Positions 49,150 to 60,168 of a stretch of DNA of 64,000 nucleotides are shown piece by piece. The translations under genes and the position numbers were made by a program. Below the pieces are notes generated by a model. That model saw nothing but the letters and a program-made list of their open reading frames with translations. It was not told the DNA's origin and made no database searches. Numbering within the stretch: the first letter of the stretch is position 1; the number at the start of each line of letters is the position of its first letter. Origin of the DNA: Pullichristensenella sp963930055 (lineage in GTDB: Bacteria > Bacillota > Clostridia > Christensenellales > Aristaeellaceae); contig CAWVKS010000008.1 in the NCBI GenBank assembly GCA_963930055.1, positions 1-64,000 on the forward strand. Direction: 5' to 3'.

Positions 49150-49344
49150 AAATCCCCAAATCCCCAAATCCCCAAATCCCCAAATCCCCAAATCCCCAAA
49201 TCCCCAAATCCCCAAATCCCCAAATCCCCAAATCCCCAAATCCCCAAATCCCCAAATCCCCAAATCCCCAAATCCCCAAATCCCCAAATCCCCAAATCCC
49301 CAATTCCCCAATTCCCCAATTCCCCAATTCCCCAATTCCCCAAT
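49145..49344. repeat. 8-bp microsatellite, 25 units (copy A)
   Basis: Nineteen units of TCCCCAAA (49145-49296) followed by six of TCCCCAAT (49297-49344), with no interruption. The minus strand has GGGG every eight bases and so could form G-quadruplexes. Confidence 0.95.
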
Positions 49345-49555
49345 TCCCACAATATCCCATTCCCCCTGCATTCCCGCCCCCATGCCCCCGAACATCAAGG
49401 AACAGACGCCAACGCCGAAAAACGCGACGTCCGCGCCCAAACACAGTCCGCGCCCCCGTCGCCGTCGGCGGCTGCGCCTGCGCGTACAAAAACGGCCTGC
49501 GAAGGGGAAGCATATACCCATCCCGCCAGAAACTTCACACCCCCCAAACACCTTA

Positions 49556-49839
49556 GGCGGCAAGCCCCTGCTCGTGGGCCTGCCGCCGTCTATTCTCTCC
49601 TTCGCCCCAAACGGAACGAAAACACAGAACGCCCGCCCCCTGCTCGTGGGGCGGGCGTTCGCCGCTCATCCGCAGTAGCTCCGGCCGCCGGCACCGCCGG
49701 CACGCGGTAGCTCTGGCTGCCGGCACTGCCGGCAGGCGACAAGCCCCTGCTCGTGGGCTTGTCGCCGCCTACTCCCACCTTCGCCCCAAACGGAACGAAA
49801 ACACAGAACGCCCGCCCCCTGCTCGTGGGGCGGGCGTTC
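49556..49839 (-). repeat. Four ACGAGCAG-loop hairpins at the tail of copy A
   Basis: Hairpins at 49556-49587 (GGCGGCAAGCCC/GGGCCTGCCGCC), 49627-49660 (GAACGCCCGCCCC stem), 49735-49766 (GGCGACAAGCCC/GGGCTTGTCGCC) and 49806-49839 (GAACGCCCGCCCC stem) all have the loop CTGCTCGT, the complement of ACGAGCAG. Some may terminate groEL transcription. Confidence 0.85.
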
Positions 49840-49881
49840 GTCGCTCATCCGCGGCAGCTCCGGCCGCCGGCACTGCCGGCT

Positions 49882-51513
<1,632 letters not shown>

Positions 51514-51528
51514 GATATTTCCCTCCTG

Positions 51529-51813
51529 TTATTCGACGACCGCGAGGATGTCGGACTGACGGACGATGATGTAGGTCTCGCCGTCCAGCTTGACCTCGGT
51601 GCCGGCATACTTGGAATAAATGACTTTCTGGCCGGCGGAGACGTACATGGTGACTTCCTTGCCGTCCACATTGCCGCCCGGGCCAACGGCCAGGACTTCG
51701 GCCATCTGCGGCTTTTCCTTGGCCGCCGAGGTCAGCAGGATGCCGCCCTTGGTGGTCTCTTCCGCTTCCATATTCTTGATCACGACGCGATCGCCCAGAG
51801 GCTTGATGCTCAT
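51529..51813 (-). CDS. groES: Co-chaperonin GroES
   Basis: 94 residues from the ATG at 51813 (MSIKPLGDRVVIKNMEAEE) with AAAGGAGG eight bases upstream; longer frames start inside the CIRCE region. The mobile loop is EETTKGGILLTSAAKEKP and the family signature VLAVGPG...VIYSKYAGTEVKLDGE is complete. It caps the GroEL chamber. First gene of the groESL operon. Confidence 0.98.
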   Translation of the reverse strand: MSIKPLGDRVVIKNMEAEETTKGGILLTSAAKEKPQMAEVLAVGPGGNVDGKEVTMYVSAGQKVIYSKYAGTEVKLDGETYIIVRQSDILAVVE

Positions 51814-51853
51814 ACGGGGTACCTCCTTTAATGGGATGCTCTTTTCTTCGTTG

Positions 51854-51880
51854 TTAGCACTCAATTCAATCGAGTGCTAA
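51854..51880. promoter_or_regulatory. CIRCE operator (HrcA binding site)
   Basis: Perfect TTAGCACTC-N9-GAGTGCTAA dyad between the groES promoter and its start. HrcA repressor binds this element and is released on heat shock; hrcA itself is not in the window. Confidence 0.97.
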
Positions 51881-51894
51881 CGACCACGATTCAT

Positions 51895-51923
51895 AGTGTA
51901 CTCATTTTTCCCCGATTTGGCAA
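51895..51923 (-). promoter_or_regulatory. groESL promoter
   Basis: On the minus strand TTGCCA (51918-51923) and TACACT (51895-51900), 17 bases apart, just upstream of CIRCE, as is usual for HrcA-controlled genes. Confidence 0.7.
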
Positions 51924-52006
51924 TACCCCAAGCGTTTAATTTTGGTTAAATCTTTCCTTTTCCCTGCCGGGATGTTATAATGAAAGCAAAAACGGGGGCA
52001 TGCGGG

Positions 52007-52474
52007 ATGGATAAATGGGACAAGCGCTTTATGGAGGTTGCCAGCCTCATCGCCACCTGGGCCAGCTGCTACCAGGCCGACCGCAAGATCGGCGCGGTGA
52101 TCGTCAAAAACAAGCGCATACTCACCACCGGCTACAACGGCGCGCCCGCGGGCATACGCACATGCGTGGAGCGCGGCGAATGCATGCGCAAAAAGCAGGG
52201 CATCGCCTCGGGCACGCGGCATGAACTTTGCTACGCCATCCACGCCGAGCAGAACGCCATCATCCAGGCGGCGAAGCTGGGCGTGTCCATCCAGGACGCC
52301 ACGCTCTACTGCACCCACCAGCCCTGCGTCATCTGCGCGAAGATGATCGTCAATTCCGGCATTTCCCGCGTGGTCTACCGCGAGGGCTACCCGGACGACT
52401 TCGCCCGCCAGATGCTTCTGGAGGGCGGCGTGACGCTGGAACGGTATGAGGAAAACGGCGGGGCGGACGCCTGA
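52007..52474 (+). CDS. Deoxycytidylate deaminase (ComE operon protein 2 family)
   Basis: 155 residues from the ATG at 52007 (MDKWDKRFMEVASLIATWAS). An upstream ATG at 51980 overlaps a TATAAT that is probably the -10 box, so it is rejected. Zinc and catalytic residues are HAEQNAIIQAA (His, Glu) and PCVICAKMI (two Cys). An additional metal-binding set (GTRHELC and CVERGEC) is typical for dCMP deaminases. It should convert dCMP to dUMP for thymidylate synthesis. Divergent from groESL. Confidence 0.92.
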   Translation: MDKWDKRFMEVASLIATWASCYQADRKIGAVIVKNKRILTTGYNGAPAGIRTCVERGECMRKKQGIASGTRHELCYAIHAEQNAIIQAAKLGVSIQDATLYCTHQPCVICAKMIVNSGISRVVYREGYPDDFARQMLLEGGVTLERYEENGGADA

Positions 52475-52707
52475 GGCGCCGCAAAACGCCCGGGCGGCGC
52501 GGCTTTCCCCCGCGCGGGCGGCATATTGCCCCCATTTTGCTAAAAACACCGGCGTTGACGCGAAAATGTCATCGAATGCAATGTTAATTTTATACAATAT
52601 ATGTGCATTTTCCGTTATGATATGTTACAATAATAGATGGTCGAAAATCAGAACTTCTGTCCCTTGCGGGGTTCTGTATATTTCATCACAGGGAGGTCAT
52701 GAAGCAT
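52475..52707 (+). promoter_or_regulatory. AT-rich upstream region of the hydrogenase operon
   Basis: About 230 bases. The section 52580-52640 is AT-rich against a GC-rich background, with TACAAT (52623-52628, preceded by TATGT) as a possible -10 box; the -35 is unclear. A CAGAAC/GTTCTG hairpin follows at 52648-52675 in the leader. No clear Rex or Fnr site was seen. Confidence 0.4.
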
Positions 52708-53181
52708 ATGGCTGAGAATCGGGACAAGTATCTTCAGCTCGACGAGGTCATCCAGCAAAACAAGGGGAAGCAGGGCGCCGTTATGATGACGCTGCAGGCG
52801 GCGCAGAACATCTTTGAACACGTACCCAGGGATGTGCAGGTGCGCATCGCCGAGGGGCTGGGCGTGCCGCTTTCCGAGGTCTACGGCGTGGCGACGTTCT
52901 ACTCGCAGTTCTCGCTTGAGCCGCGCGGCAAGTACGTCATCGGCGTCTGCCTGGGCACGGCCTGCTATGTCAAGGGCTCCAAGAACATACTCGAACGCCT
53001 GGCCAAGGAACTGGACGTCAAGGTGGGCTCCACCACCAAGGACGGCCGCTTCACGCTGCGCGACACGCGCTGCCTGGGCGCCTGCGGCCTGGCCCCGGTC
53101 ATCATGATCAACGACGACGTCTACGGCCGCCTCGTGCCGGACGACATCCCGGCGATCATCGAGAAATACCGGGCCATGTAA
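52708..53181 (+). CDS. hydC: Hydrogenase gamma subunit, NuoE-like [2Fe-2S] protein (HydC)
   Basis: 157 residues from the ATG at 52708; another ATG three codons earlier sits only two bases from GGGAGG and is less likely. A helical NuoE N-terminus is followed by a thioredoxin-like domain with four cysteines, CLGTACYVKG and CLGACGLAP, which bind one [2Fe-2S] cluster. In electron-bifurcating [FeFe] hydrogenases this subunit passes electrons between HydB and the rest of the complex. First gene of a five-gene operon ending in hydA. Confidence 0.92.
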   Translation: MAENRDKYLQLDEVIQQNKGKQGAVMMTLQAAQNIFEHVPRDVQVRIAEGLGVPLSEVYGVATFYSQFSLEPRGKYVIGVCLGTACYVKGSKNILERLAKELDVKVGSTTKDGRFTLRDTRCLGACGLAPVIMINDDVYGRLVPDDIPAIIEKYRAM

Positions 53182-53187
53182 GCCGAT

Positions 53188-53748
53188 ATGCCGGAACTGG
53201 CGCTTCACATACTGGACCTGGTTCAAAACAGCGTTTCCGCCGGGGCGACGCGGGTAGTGATCACCATCTGCTACGACACCGCCGGCGACACGTTGCTCAT
53301 CTCCATTGAGGACGACGGCAAGGGCATGTCCCCGGAGCTGCTCTCGCGCGTTACCAGCCCCTTTACCACCACGCGCACCACGCGCAAGGTCGGGTTGGGC
53401 ATCCCGCTGTTCAAGCAGCTGGCGGAGATGTGTTCGGGCAAACTGACGATCGAATCCACCGTGGGCAAGGGAACGAAAACGCAGGCGACGTTCGCCGCCT
53501 CGCACATGGACCTGCCGCCCATGGGCGATTTGAAGGGCACGTTGGAAACGCTGATCATCGCCAACCCGGAGCGGCCGGATTTCTGCATGGTCTACCGCGT
53601 GGACGAAGAGGAATTCGTCTTTGACACCGCCGAGATCCGCGAGGCGGTGGGGGGGCTGCCCCTCAATGAGCCGGAGATCATCGCCTGGATCGGCCAGTAT
53701 ATCGCCGAGGGCATCGGCGAGGTGGAGCAGAGCCGGGGCGGCAAATGA
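53188..53748 (+). CDS. Histidine-kinase-like ATPase domain protein of the hydrogenase operon
   Basis: 186 residues. A single HATPase_c domain: N box DLVQNSVSAGATRV (residues 11-24), G1 DDGKGMS, F/G2 region TTTRTTRKVGLGIPLFKQL, then a short C-terminal extension. There is no HisKA dimerisation domain, no receiver and no membrane segment, so it is not a complete sensor kinase. Genes of this type are common in the middle of Clostridia hydrogenase operons; their role is unknown, perhaps a regulator or an assembly factor. It starts six bases after hydC. Confidence 0.85.
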   Translation: MPELALHILDLVQNSVSAGATRVVITICYDTAGDTLLISIEDDGKGMSPELLSRVTSPFTTTRTTRKVGLGIPLFKQLAEMCSGKLTIESTVGKGTKTQATFAASHMDLPPMGDLKGTLETLIIANPERPDFCMVYRVDEEEFVFDTAEIREAVGGLPLNEPEIIAWIGQYIAEGIGEVEQSRGGK

Positions 53749-53797
53749 AACACCGCGCGCCCGCGCGCAAGACACAATAATTTGGAGGTGCTTTTTC

Positions 53798-54172
53798 ATG
53801 AAAATGAAATCTTTGGCGGATCTGGAAGCCATTCGCCAGAAAACGCTGGACAAGGTCAACCTGCGCCGCGAGCACGAGGGCACGCGCATCAGCGTTGGCA
53901 TGGCCACCTGCGGCATCGCCGCCGGCGCCCGCCCCGTGCTGCTCGCTTTCATGGATGAGATCAACAAGCGCGGCCTTCTGGATGTGACCGTCGCGCAGAC
54001 CGGCTGCATCGGCATGTGCCGCCTGGAGCCCATCGTGGAGATCTCCGTGCCTGGCAAGGAAAAGGTCACCTACGTCAAGGTCAACCCCGACATGGTGCCG
54101 CGCATCGTCGCCGAGCATGTGGTCAACGGCAACCCCGTCACCGAGTATACCATCGGCGCGCAGGACAAGTAA
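53798..54172 (+). CDS. Thioredoxin-like [2Fe-2S] ferredoxin subunit of the hydrogenase operon
   Basis: 124 residues from the ATG at 53798, eight bases after TTGGAGGTG. The thioredoxin-like [2Fe-2S] fold has one cysteine in GMATCGIAAGARPV and two in TGCIGMCRLEP; four ligands are usual, so the site TC-G... may be incomplete or use a variant ligand set. It resembles the N-terminal domain of HydB/NuoF as a free protein (HydD-like). It probably associates with the hydrogenase complex. Confidence 0.83.
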   Translation: MKMKSLADLEAIRQKTLDKVNLRREHEGTRISVGMATCGIAAGARPVLLAFMDEINKRGLLDVTVAQTGCIGMCRLEPIVEISVPGKEKVTYVKVNPDMVPRIVAEHVVNGNPVTEYTIGAQDK

Positions 54173-54236
54173 CCGCCCCTTATCGCGGCCGCCCCTGAGC
54201 CGCGATAAGGGCAGAGATTGAAGGAGGCAAGGCAAT

Positions 54237-56042
<1,806 letters not shown>

Positions 56043-56060
56043 GCAAGGAGGTTGCCATAG

Positions 56061-57800
56061 ATGAGTATGATCACCCTGACCATCGACGGCGTGTCGGTCA
56101 GCGTTCCCGCCGGCTCGACCGTTCTGGAAGCCGCGAAAGCCGCGGGCATCCATATCCCCACGCTGTGCTATATGAAGGGCCTCAACGAGATCGGCGCCTG
56201 CCGCCTCTGCGTGGTAGACACCGGCGCGCGCGCCCTGCAGGCCGCCTGCGTGCTGCCCGCCTCCGAGGGGATGAACGTCAAGACCAATACCCCCGCCGTG
56301 CGCAACGCCCGCAAGATGAACCTGGAGCTTTTGCTCTCCAACCACGACAAGAAGTGCCTCTCCTGCGTGCGCTCCACCAACTGCGAATTGCAGAAATTGT
56401 GCAACGAGTACGGCGTGGAGGATGAGAACCGCTACGCGGGCAGCCTCACCGAAACGCAGATCGACGACAAGTCCCCCATCGTGCGCAACAACGCCAAGTG
56501 CGTGCTCTGCCGCCGCTGCGTGGCCGTGTGCAACAAGGTGCAGCACGTGGGCGTCATCGGCCCGATCAAGCGCGGTTTCAACACGCAGATCGCCTGCGCC
56601 TGGGGCGACCCGTTGGCGGACACCGCCTGCATCAACTGCGGCCAGTGCATCGCCGTGTGCCCCACCGGCGCGCTGACCGAGCGCGACGATACCGACAAGG
56701 TCTACGCCGCCATCGCCGACCCCACCAAGCACGTGGTCGTGCAGCCGGCCCCGGCCGTGCGCGCCGCGCTGGGCGAGGAGTTCGGCATCCCCATGGGCAC
56801 CTCCGTCACCGGCAAGATGGCCTGCGCGCTGCGCCGCCTCGGCTTTGACAAGGTGTTTGATACCGACTTTGCCGCCGACCTTACCATCATGGAGGAAGCC
56901 AACGAGCTGATCGACCGCGTGAAGAACGGCGGCGTCCTGCCGATGATCACCTCCTGCTCCCCCGGCTGGATCAAGTTCTGCGAGCACCAGTACCCGGATT
57001 TCCTGCCCAACCTCTCCTCCTGCAAGTCCCCGCATGAGATGGAGGGCGCGGTCATCAAGAGCTACTACGCCGAAAAGGCCGGCATCGACCCCAAGGACAT
57101 CGTCGTCGTTTCGGTCATGCCCTGCACGGCGAAGAAGTTCGAGGCCGCCCGTCCCGAGCTGGGCCACGACGGCATGGCGGATGTGGACATCGTCATCACC
57201 ACGCGCGAGCTGGCGAGGATGATCAAGAAGTCCGGCATCGACTTTGCCAACCTGCCGGAAGAGGACTTTGACGAGATGCTCGGCGATTCCACCGGCGCGG
57301 CGGTCATCTTCGGCGTCACCGGCGGCGTCATGGAAGCGGCGCTGCGCACCGCCTACGAGGCCATCACTGGTAAGAAGCTCGAGAAGCTCGAGTTCATGGA
57401 CGTGCGCGGCCTGGAGGGCGTGAAGGAAGCCAGCTACAACCTCAATGGCCTCGACCTCAAGGTGGCCGTGGCGCATTCCACCGGCGCGGCGGCCAAGCTG
57501 CTGGACGCGGTGCGCTCCGGCGAGAAGAGCTACACCTTCATCGAGATCATGGGTTGCCCGGGCGGCTGCGTGAACGGCGGCGGCCAGCCGATCGTCTCCC
57601 CCACGGAGCGCGAGAAGCACGACCCGCGCGTGCTGCGCGCCCAGGCGATCTACGCCGAGGACGCGGCCAAGAGCGTGCGCAAGTCGCATGAGAACCCGTC
57701 GATCATGAAATTGTACGACGAGTACTTCGAGAAGCCCAACTCCCACAAGGCGCATGAGCTTCTCCACACGCACTACACCGCGAGGCCGAAGTATAAGTAA
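56061..57800 (+). CDS. hydA: [FeFe] hydrogenase catalytic subunit (HydA, group A3-like)
   Basis: 579 residues. The N-terminal [2Fe-2S] domain has Cys36, 47, 50 and 63, followed by a His-3Cys cluster (HDKKCLSC...NCELQKLC) and two [4Fe-4S] motifs (CVLCRRCVAVC, CINCGQCIAVC). The H-cluster domain has L1 TSCSPGW (297-303), L2 MPCTAKKFE (Cys355) and L3 MGCPGGCVNGGGQP (Cys499, Cys503). L1 has Ser300 where the commonest motif has a second Cys. With HydB and HydC it forms the trimeric NAD- and ferredoxin-linked enzyme that makes or oxidises H2. AGGAGG lies upstream of the ATG. Confidence 0.96.
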   Translation: MSMITLTIDGVSVSVPAGSTVLEAAKAAGIHIPTLCYMKGLNEIGACRLCVVDTGARALQAACVLPASEGMNVKTNTPAVRNARKMNLELLLSNHDKKCLSCVRSTNCELQKLCNEYGVEDENRYAGSLTETQIDDKSPIVRNNAKCVLCRRCVAVCNKVQHVGVIGPIKRGFNTQIACAWGDPLADTACINCGQCIAVCPTGALTERDDTDKVYAAIADPTKHVVVQPAPAVRAALGEEFGIPMGTSVTGKMACALRRLGFDKVFDTDFAADLTIMEEANELIDRVKNGGVLPMITSCSPGWIKFCEHQYPDFLPNLSSCKSPHEMEGAVIKSYYAEKAGIDPKDIVVVSVMPCTAKKFEAARPELGHDGMADVDIVITTRELARMIKKSGIDFANLPEEDFDEMLGDSTGAAVIFGVTGGVMEAALRTAYEAITGKKLEKLEFMDVRGLEGVKEASYNLNGLDLKVAVAHSTGAAAKLLDAVRSGEKSYTFIEIMGCPGGCVNGGGQPIVSPTEREKHDPRVLRAQAIYAEDAAKSVRKSHENPSIMKLYDEYFEKPNSHKAHELLHTHYTARPKYK

Positions 57801-57914
57801 GGCCGGCGCCAGTGCCATGTACCCCCTCGGTCAATGTACCGGGGGGGGGTAATGTTTTTTGGCGACAGAAGCAACAAAAGCTTTCAGGACGACAAAAATA
57901 GGGAGGAAGGTTGC
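57801..57914 (+). other. Gap after hydA with hairpin and G9 tract
   Basis: ACCCCC (57821-57826) can pair with part of a run of nine G (57841-57849), giving a weak terminator-like hairpin followed by TAATGTTTTTT. The G run is a potential slippage site but lies outside any gene. Confidence 0.45.
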
Positions 57915-58550
57915 ATGTTGAAGCGTTTGTTTGCAATGGTTCTGGCTTGCGCATTGTTCTGGAGCGGGATCGCTCTGGCGGAGAGCGAATTTGACATTTC
58001 TGTATTTGAGGACGACCCGAATTACGAAGTCGAGTTTGACGAGATGGACGATACGGGAACGATACGATTTGCGGAGGATTCCGAGCTTACAAACACCTTC
58101 CTGGGCGCCACCGATGATGAGGATGACGGCTTGGTCGCAGGCGTCGCGGACATCAGGATCACCGAAAACGCCCCGCCGGTGGTCAGGCTTTCGATCCTCT
58201 ATATAGCCGAAAATTGGGCGTTCATCGACGAATTTATCATCATCGCCGGCTCGAACCGCTACACGTTTGCGGTGGACTGCGAGCGCGAAGTACTTGATGG
58301 TGGCAACATAGCGGAGGCATTTGTCATCGCCCTGACGGACGAAAGCATCGGCCTGCTTGAAGATATTGCCAACAGCGCCAGCATTTCCTTCAGCTATCGG
58401 CTTGGCGGCGATGCGGATGTGGATGGGGATATTTACTTCAATCAGGATTCCATCGGGTACCTCTATGAGAGTTATGTCGATTCCGGCGCGCTGGAAAATG
58501 ACTTTTCTCTCCTAAAAGCGGCATTTCCGTGTGAAATCAAAGCTCTGTAA
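57915..58550 (+). CDS. Secreted acidic protein of unknown function
   Basis: 211 residues from the ATG at 57915, after GGAGGAAGG. A signal peptide (MLKRLFAMVLACALFWSGIALA) is followed by a strongly acidic stretch (EFDISVFEDDPNYEVEFDEM, ATDDEDDG) and a beta-rich part. Two cysteines (VDCERE and FPCEIKAL) could form a disulfide. No family was recognised. Its stop codon abuts repeat element B. It is unlikely to belong to the hydrogenase operon functionally, since the hairpin before it may end that transcript. Confidence 0.75.
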   Translation: MLKRLFAMVLACALFWSGIALAESEFDISVFEDDPNYEVEFDEMDDTGTIRFAEDSELTNTFLGATDDEDDGLVAGVADIRITENAPPVVRLSILYIAENWAFIDEFIIIAGSNRYTFAVDCEREVLDGGNIAEAFVIALTDESIGLLEDIANSASISFSYRLGGDADVDGDIYFNQDSIGYLYESYVDSGALENDFSLLKAAFPCEIKAL

Positions 58551-59654
58551 TTCGGCAGTGCCGGCGGCCGGAGCTGCCGCGGGCCGGCGGTGCCGGCGGC
58601 CGGAGCTGCCGCGGATGAGCGGCGAGCGCCCGCCCCACGAGCAGGGGGCGGGCGTTCTGCGTTTTCGTTCCGTTTGGGGCGGAGGCGCGAACAGACGGCG
58701 GCAGGCTCACGAGCAGGAGCCTGCCGCCTGCGAGCCGGCAGTGCCGGGGCCGGAGCTGCCGCAGATAAGTGACGAGCGCCCGCCCCATGAGCAGGGAGCG
58801 GGCGCTCTGCGTTTTCGTTCCGTTTGGGGCGAATGTGTTAGTGTAGACGGCGGCAGGCTCACGAGCAGGAGCCTGCCGCCTGCGGTGTTTTGGGGGGATG
58901 GGAAAACGGGGGGGATGGCTGTCGGTTCCCCAAAATGGGATTCTCAAGGGATGAGTCCCTTGAGCGTGTGCGGGCAGAGTCCCCCGTCCCCCCACGGGAT
59001 GGCCGCGGGGAAACAGGGGCTGCGGGAGGAACGGGAAGTTGCGCCTGCCGCATGGGGCGTCGCTGATGCGGGCGTTGGAAATGACGGGGAAACGATGCGG
59101 GAGAGACGGCCGACGTCTTTCGTCGTGGGAAGTGCGGGCGCAATGCCGCCTCCCTGCGGGCAGGGGTGTTGTTTTGGAGATACAGCGGGGCGATCTCCCG
59201 TATTCCCGCGGGCGGGAGCGACTAAGGTTTACCTTCTTTCCATAACACCACTCCACTTGAGGGCGATTTCCCGCGTTCCCGCGGGCGGGAACGACGGTGA
59301 TGGATGGACGTCGCATGAACGGCAGGCGCGCACGGCCTTCCCGTGGGCGGGACGATGGCCACAAAAGCGCGGGCAATGGAATGGGCGGCCGTATCCCGGC
59401 GCGCCTGCGGCCGTTCCTGAAGGGCAAATCGTCCCCCACAAATCCCCGCGCCCCGTGAGCCCTCCAGGATCAGGCGTGTTACCCCGAAGCGCCTTTGCCC
59501 CAACGGGGCAAACAGCGTCGCTCCCGCACACCGAAAGCGCCCCCTTGCCCGCAGGGCAAGGCAGTGTCATACTTCCCTGTCCGTTTCTCCGCCGCAAGCC
59601 CAAGCGCCCCGCGAGAACACGGGCTCCCGGCCTTGCCGGACACCTTCCGTACCC

Positions 59655-59697
59655 GGGGATGCGCCGCTTGCCCCGGAGGGGCAAGCGGCGCATCCCC
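59655..59697. repeat. Perfect 20-bp palindrome with 3-base loop (copy B)
   Basis: Arms identical to 49107-49149, but the loop is GGA, the reverse complement of the TCC in copy A. Confidence 0.9.
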
Positions 59698-59780
59698 AAA
59701 TCCCCAAATCCCCAAATCCCCAAATCCCCAAATCCCCAAATCCCCAAATCCCCAAATCCCCAAATCCCCAAATCCCCAAA
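59693..59780. repeat. 8-bp microsatellite, 11 units (copy B)
   Basis: Eleven uninterrupted units of TCCCCAAA. The TCCCCAAT variants of copy A are missing, and the sequence on either side is the same as in copy A. Confidence 0.95.
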
Positions 59781-60168
59781 TCCCACAATATCCCATTCCC
59801 CCTGCATTCCCGCCCCCATGCCCCCGAACATCAAGGAACAGACGCCAACGCCGAAAAACGCGACGTCCGCGCCCAAACACAGTCCGCGCCCCCGTCGCCG
59901 TCGGCGGCTGCGCCTGCGCGTACAAAAACGGCCTGTGAAGGGGAAGCATATACCCATCCCGCCAGAAACTTCACACCCCCCAAACACCTTAGGCGGCAAG
60001 CCCCTGCTCGTGGGCCTGCCGCCGTCTGTTCCCTCCTCCGCCCCAAGCGGAACGAAAACACAGAACGCCCGCCCCCTGCTCGTGGGGCGGGCGTTCGCCG
60101 CTCATCCGCGGCAGCTCTGGCGACCGGCACCGCCGGCTCGCGGCAGCTCCGGCCGCCGGCACTGCCGG

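Larger units (their letters stand above)
47932..49881. mobile_element. Large hairpin-rich repeat element, copy A
   Basis: It fills the gap between convergent ctpA and groEL exactly from stop codon to stop codon. The ends are inverted versions of each other over roughly 165 bp: the 36-bp repeat, then a hairpin with ACGAGCAG loop, a GTTCCGTTTGGGGCG spacer and a second such hairpin. Inside are two tandem 235-bp units (48250-48720), a 430-bp block (48723-49146) nearly identical to copy B, a 20-bp palindrome, an 8-bp microsatellite and four more inverted hairpins. No transposase or other convincing gene is seen; long frames here have no ribosome site and arise from GC-rich repeats. Call: non-autonomous repeat, possibly a bidirectional terminator island. 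Confidence 0.75.
58551..60168. mobile_element. Large hairpin-rich repeat element, copy B
   Basis: It fills the gap between the convergent secreted-protein gene and the FGGY kinase gene from stop to stop. Ends are inverted: two units of the GC-rich 36-bp type, then ACGAGCAG-loop hairpins at 58624-58657, 58697-58728, 58774-58807 and 58849-58880 on the left and 59992-60023 and 60063-60096 on the right. The middle has one copy of the 235-bp unit, a 430-bp block nearly identical to 48723-49146, the 20-bp palindrome and 11 microsatellite units. No transposase gene. Same orientation as copy A, 10.6 kb apart. Confidence 0.75.

Noticed and set aside
49145..49344. Telomere-like end sequence
   Set aside because: The TCCCCAAA array resembles ciliate telomeres, but it is internal, flanked by genes, and one of two copies within a bacterial chromosome.
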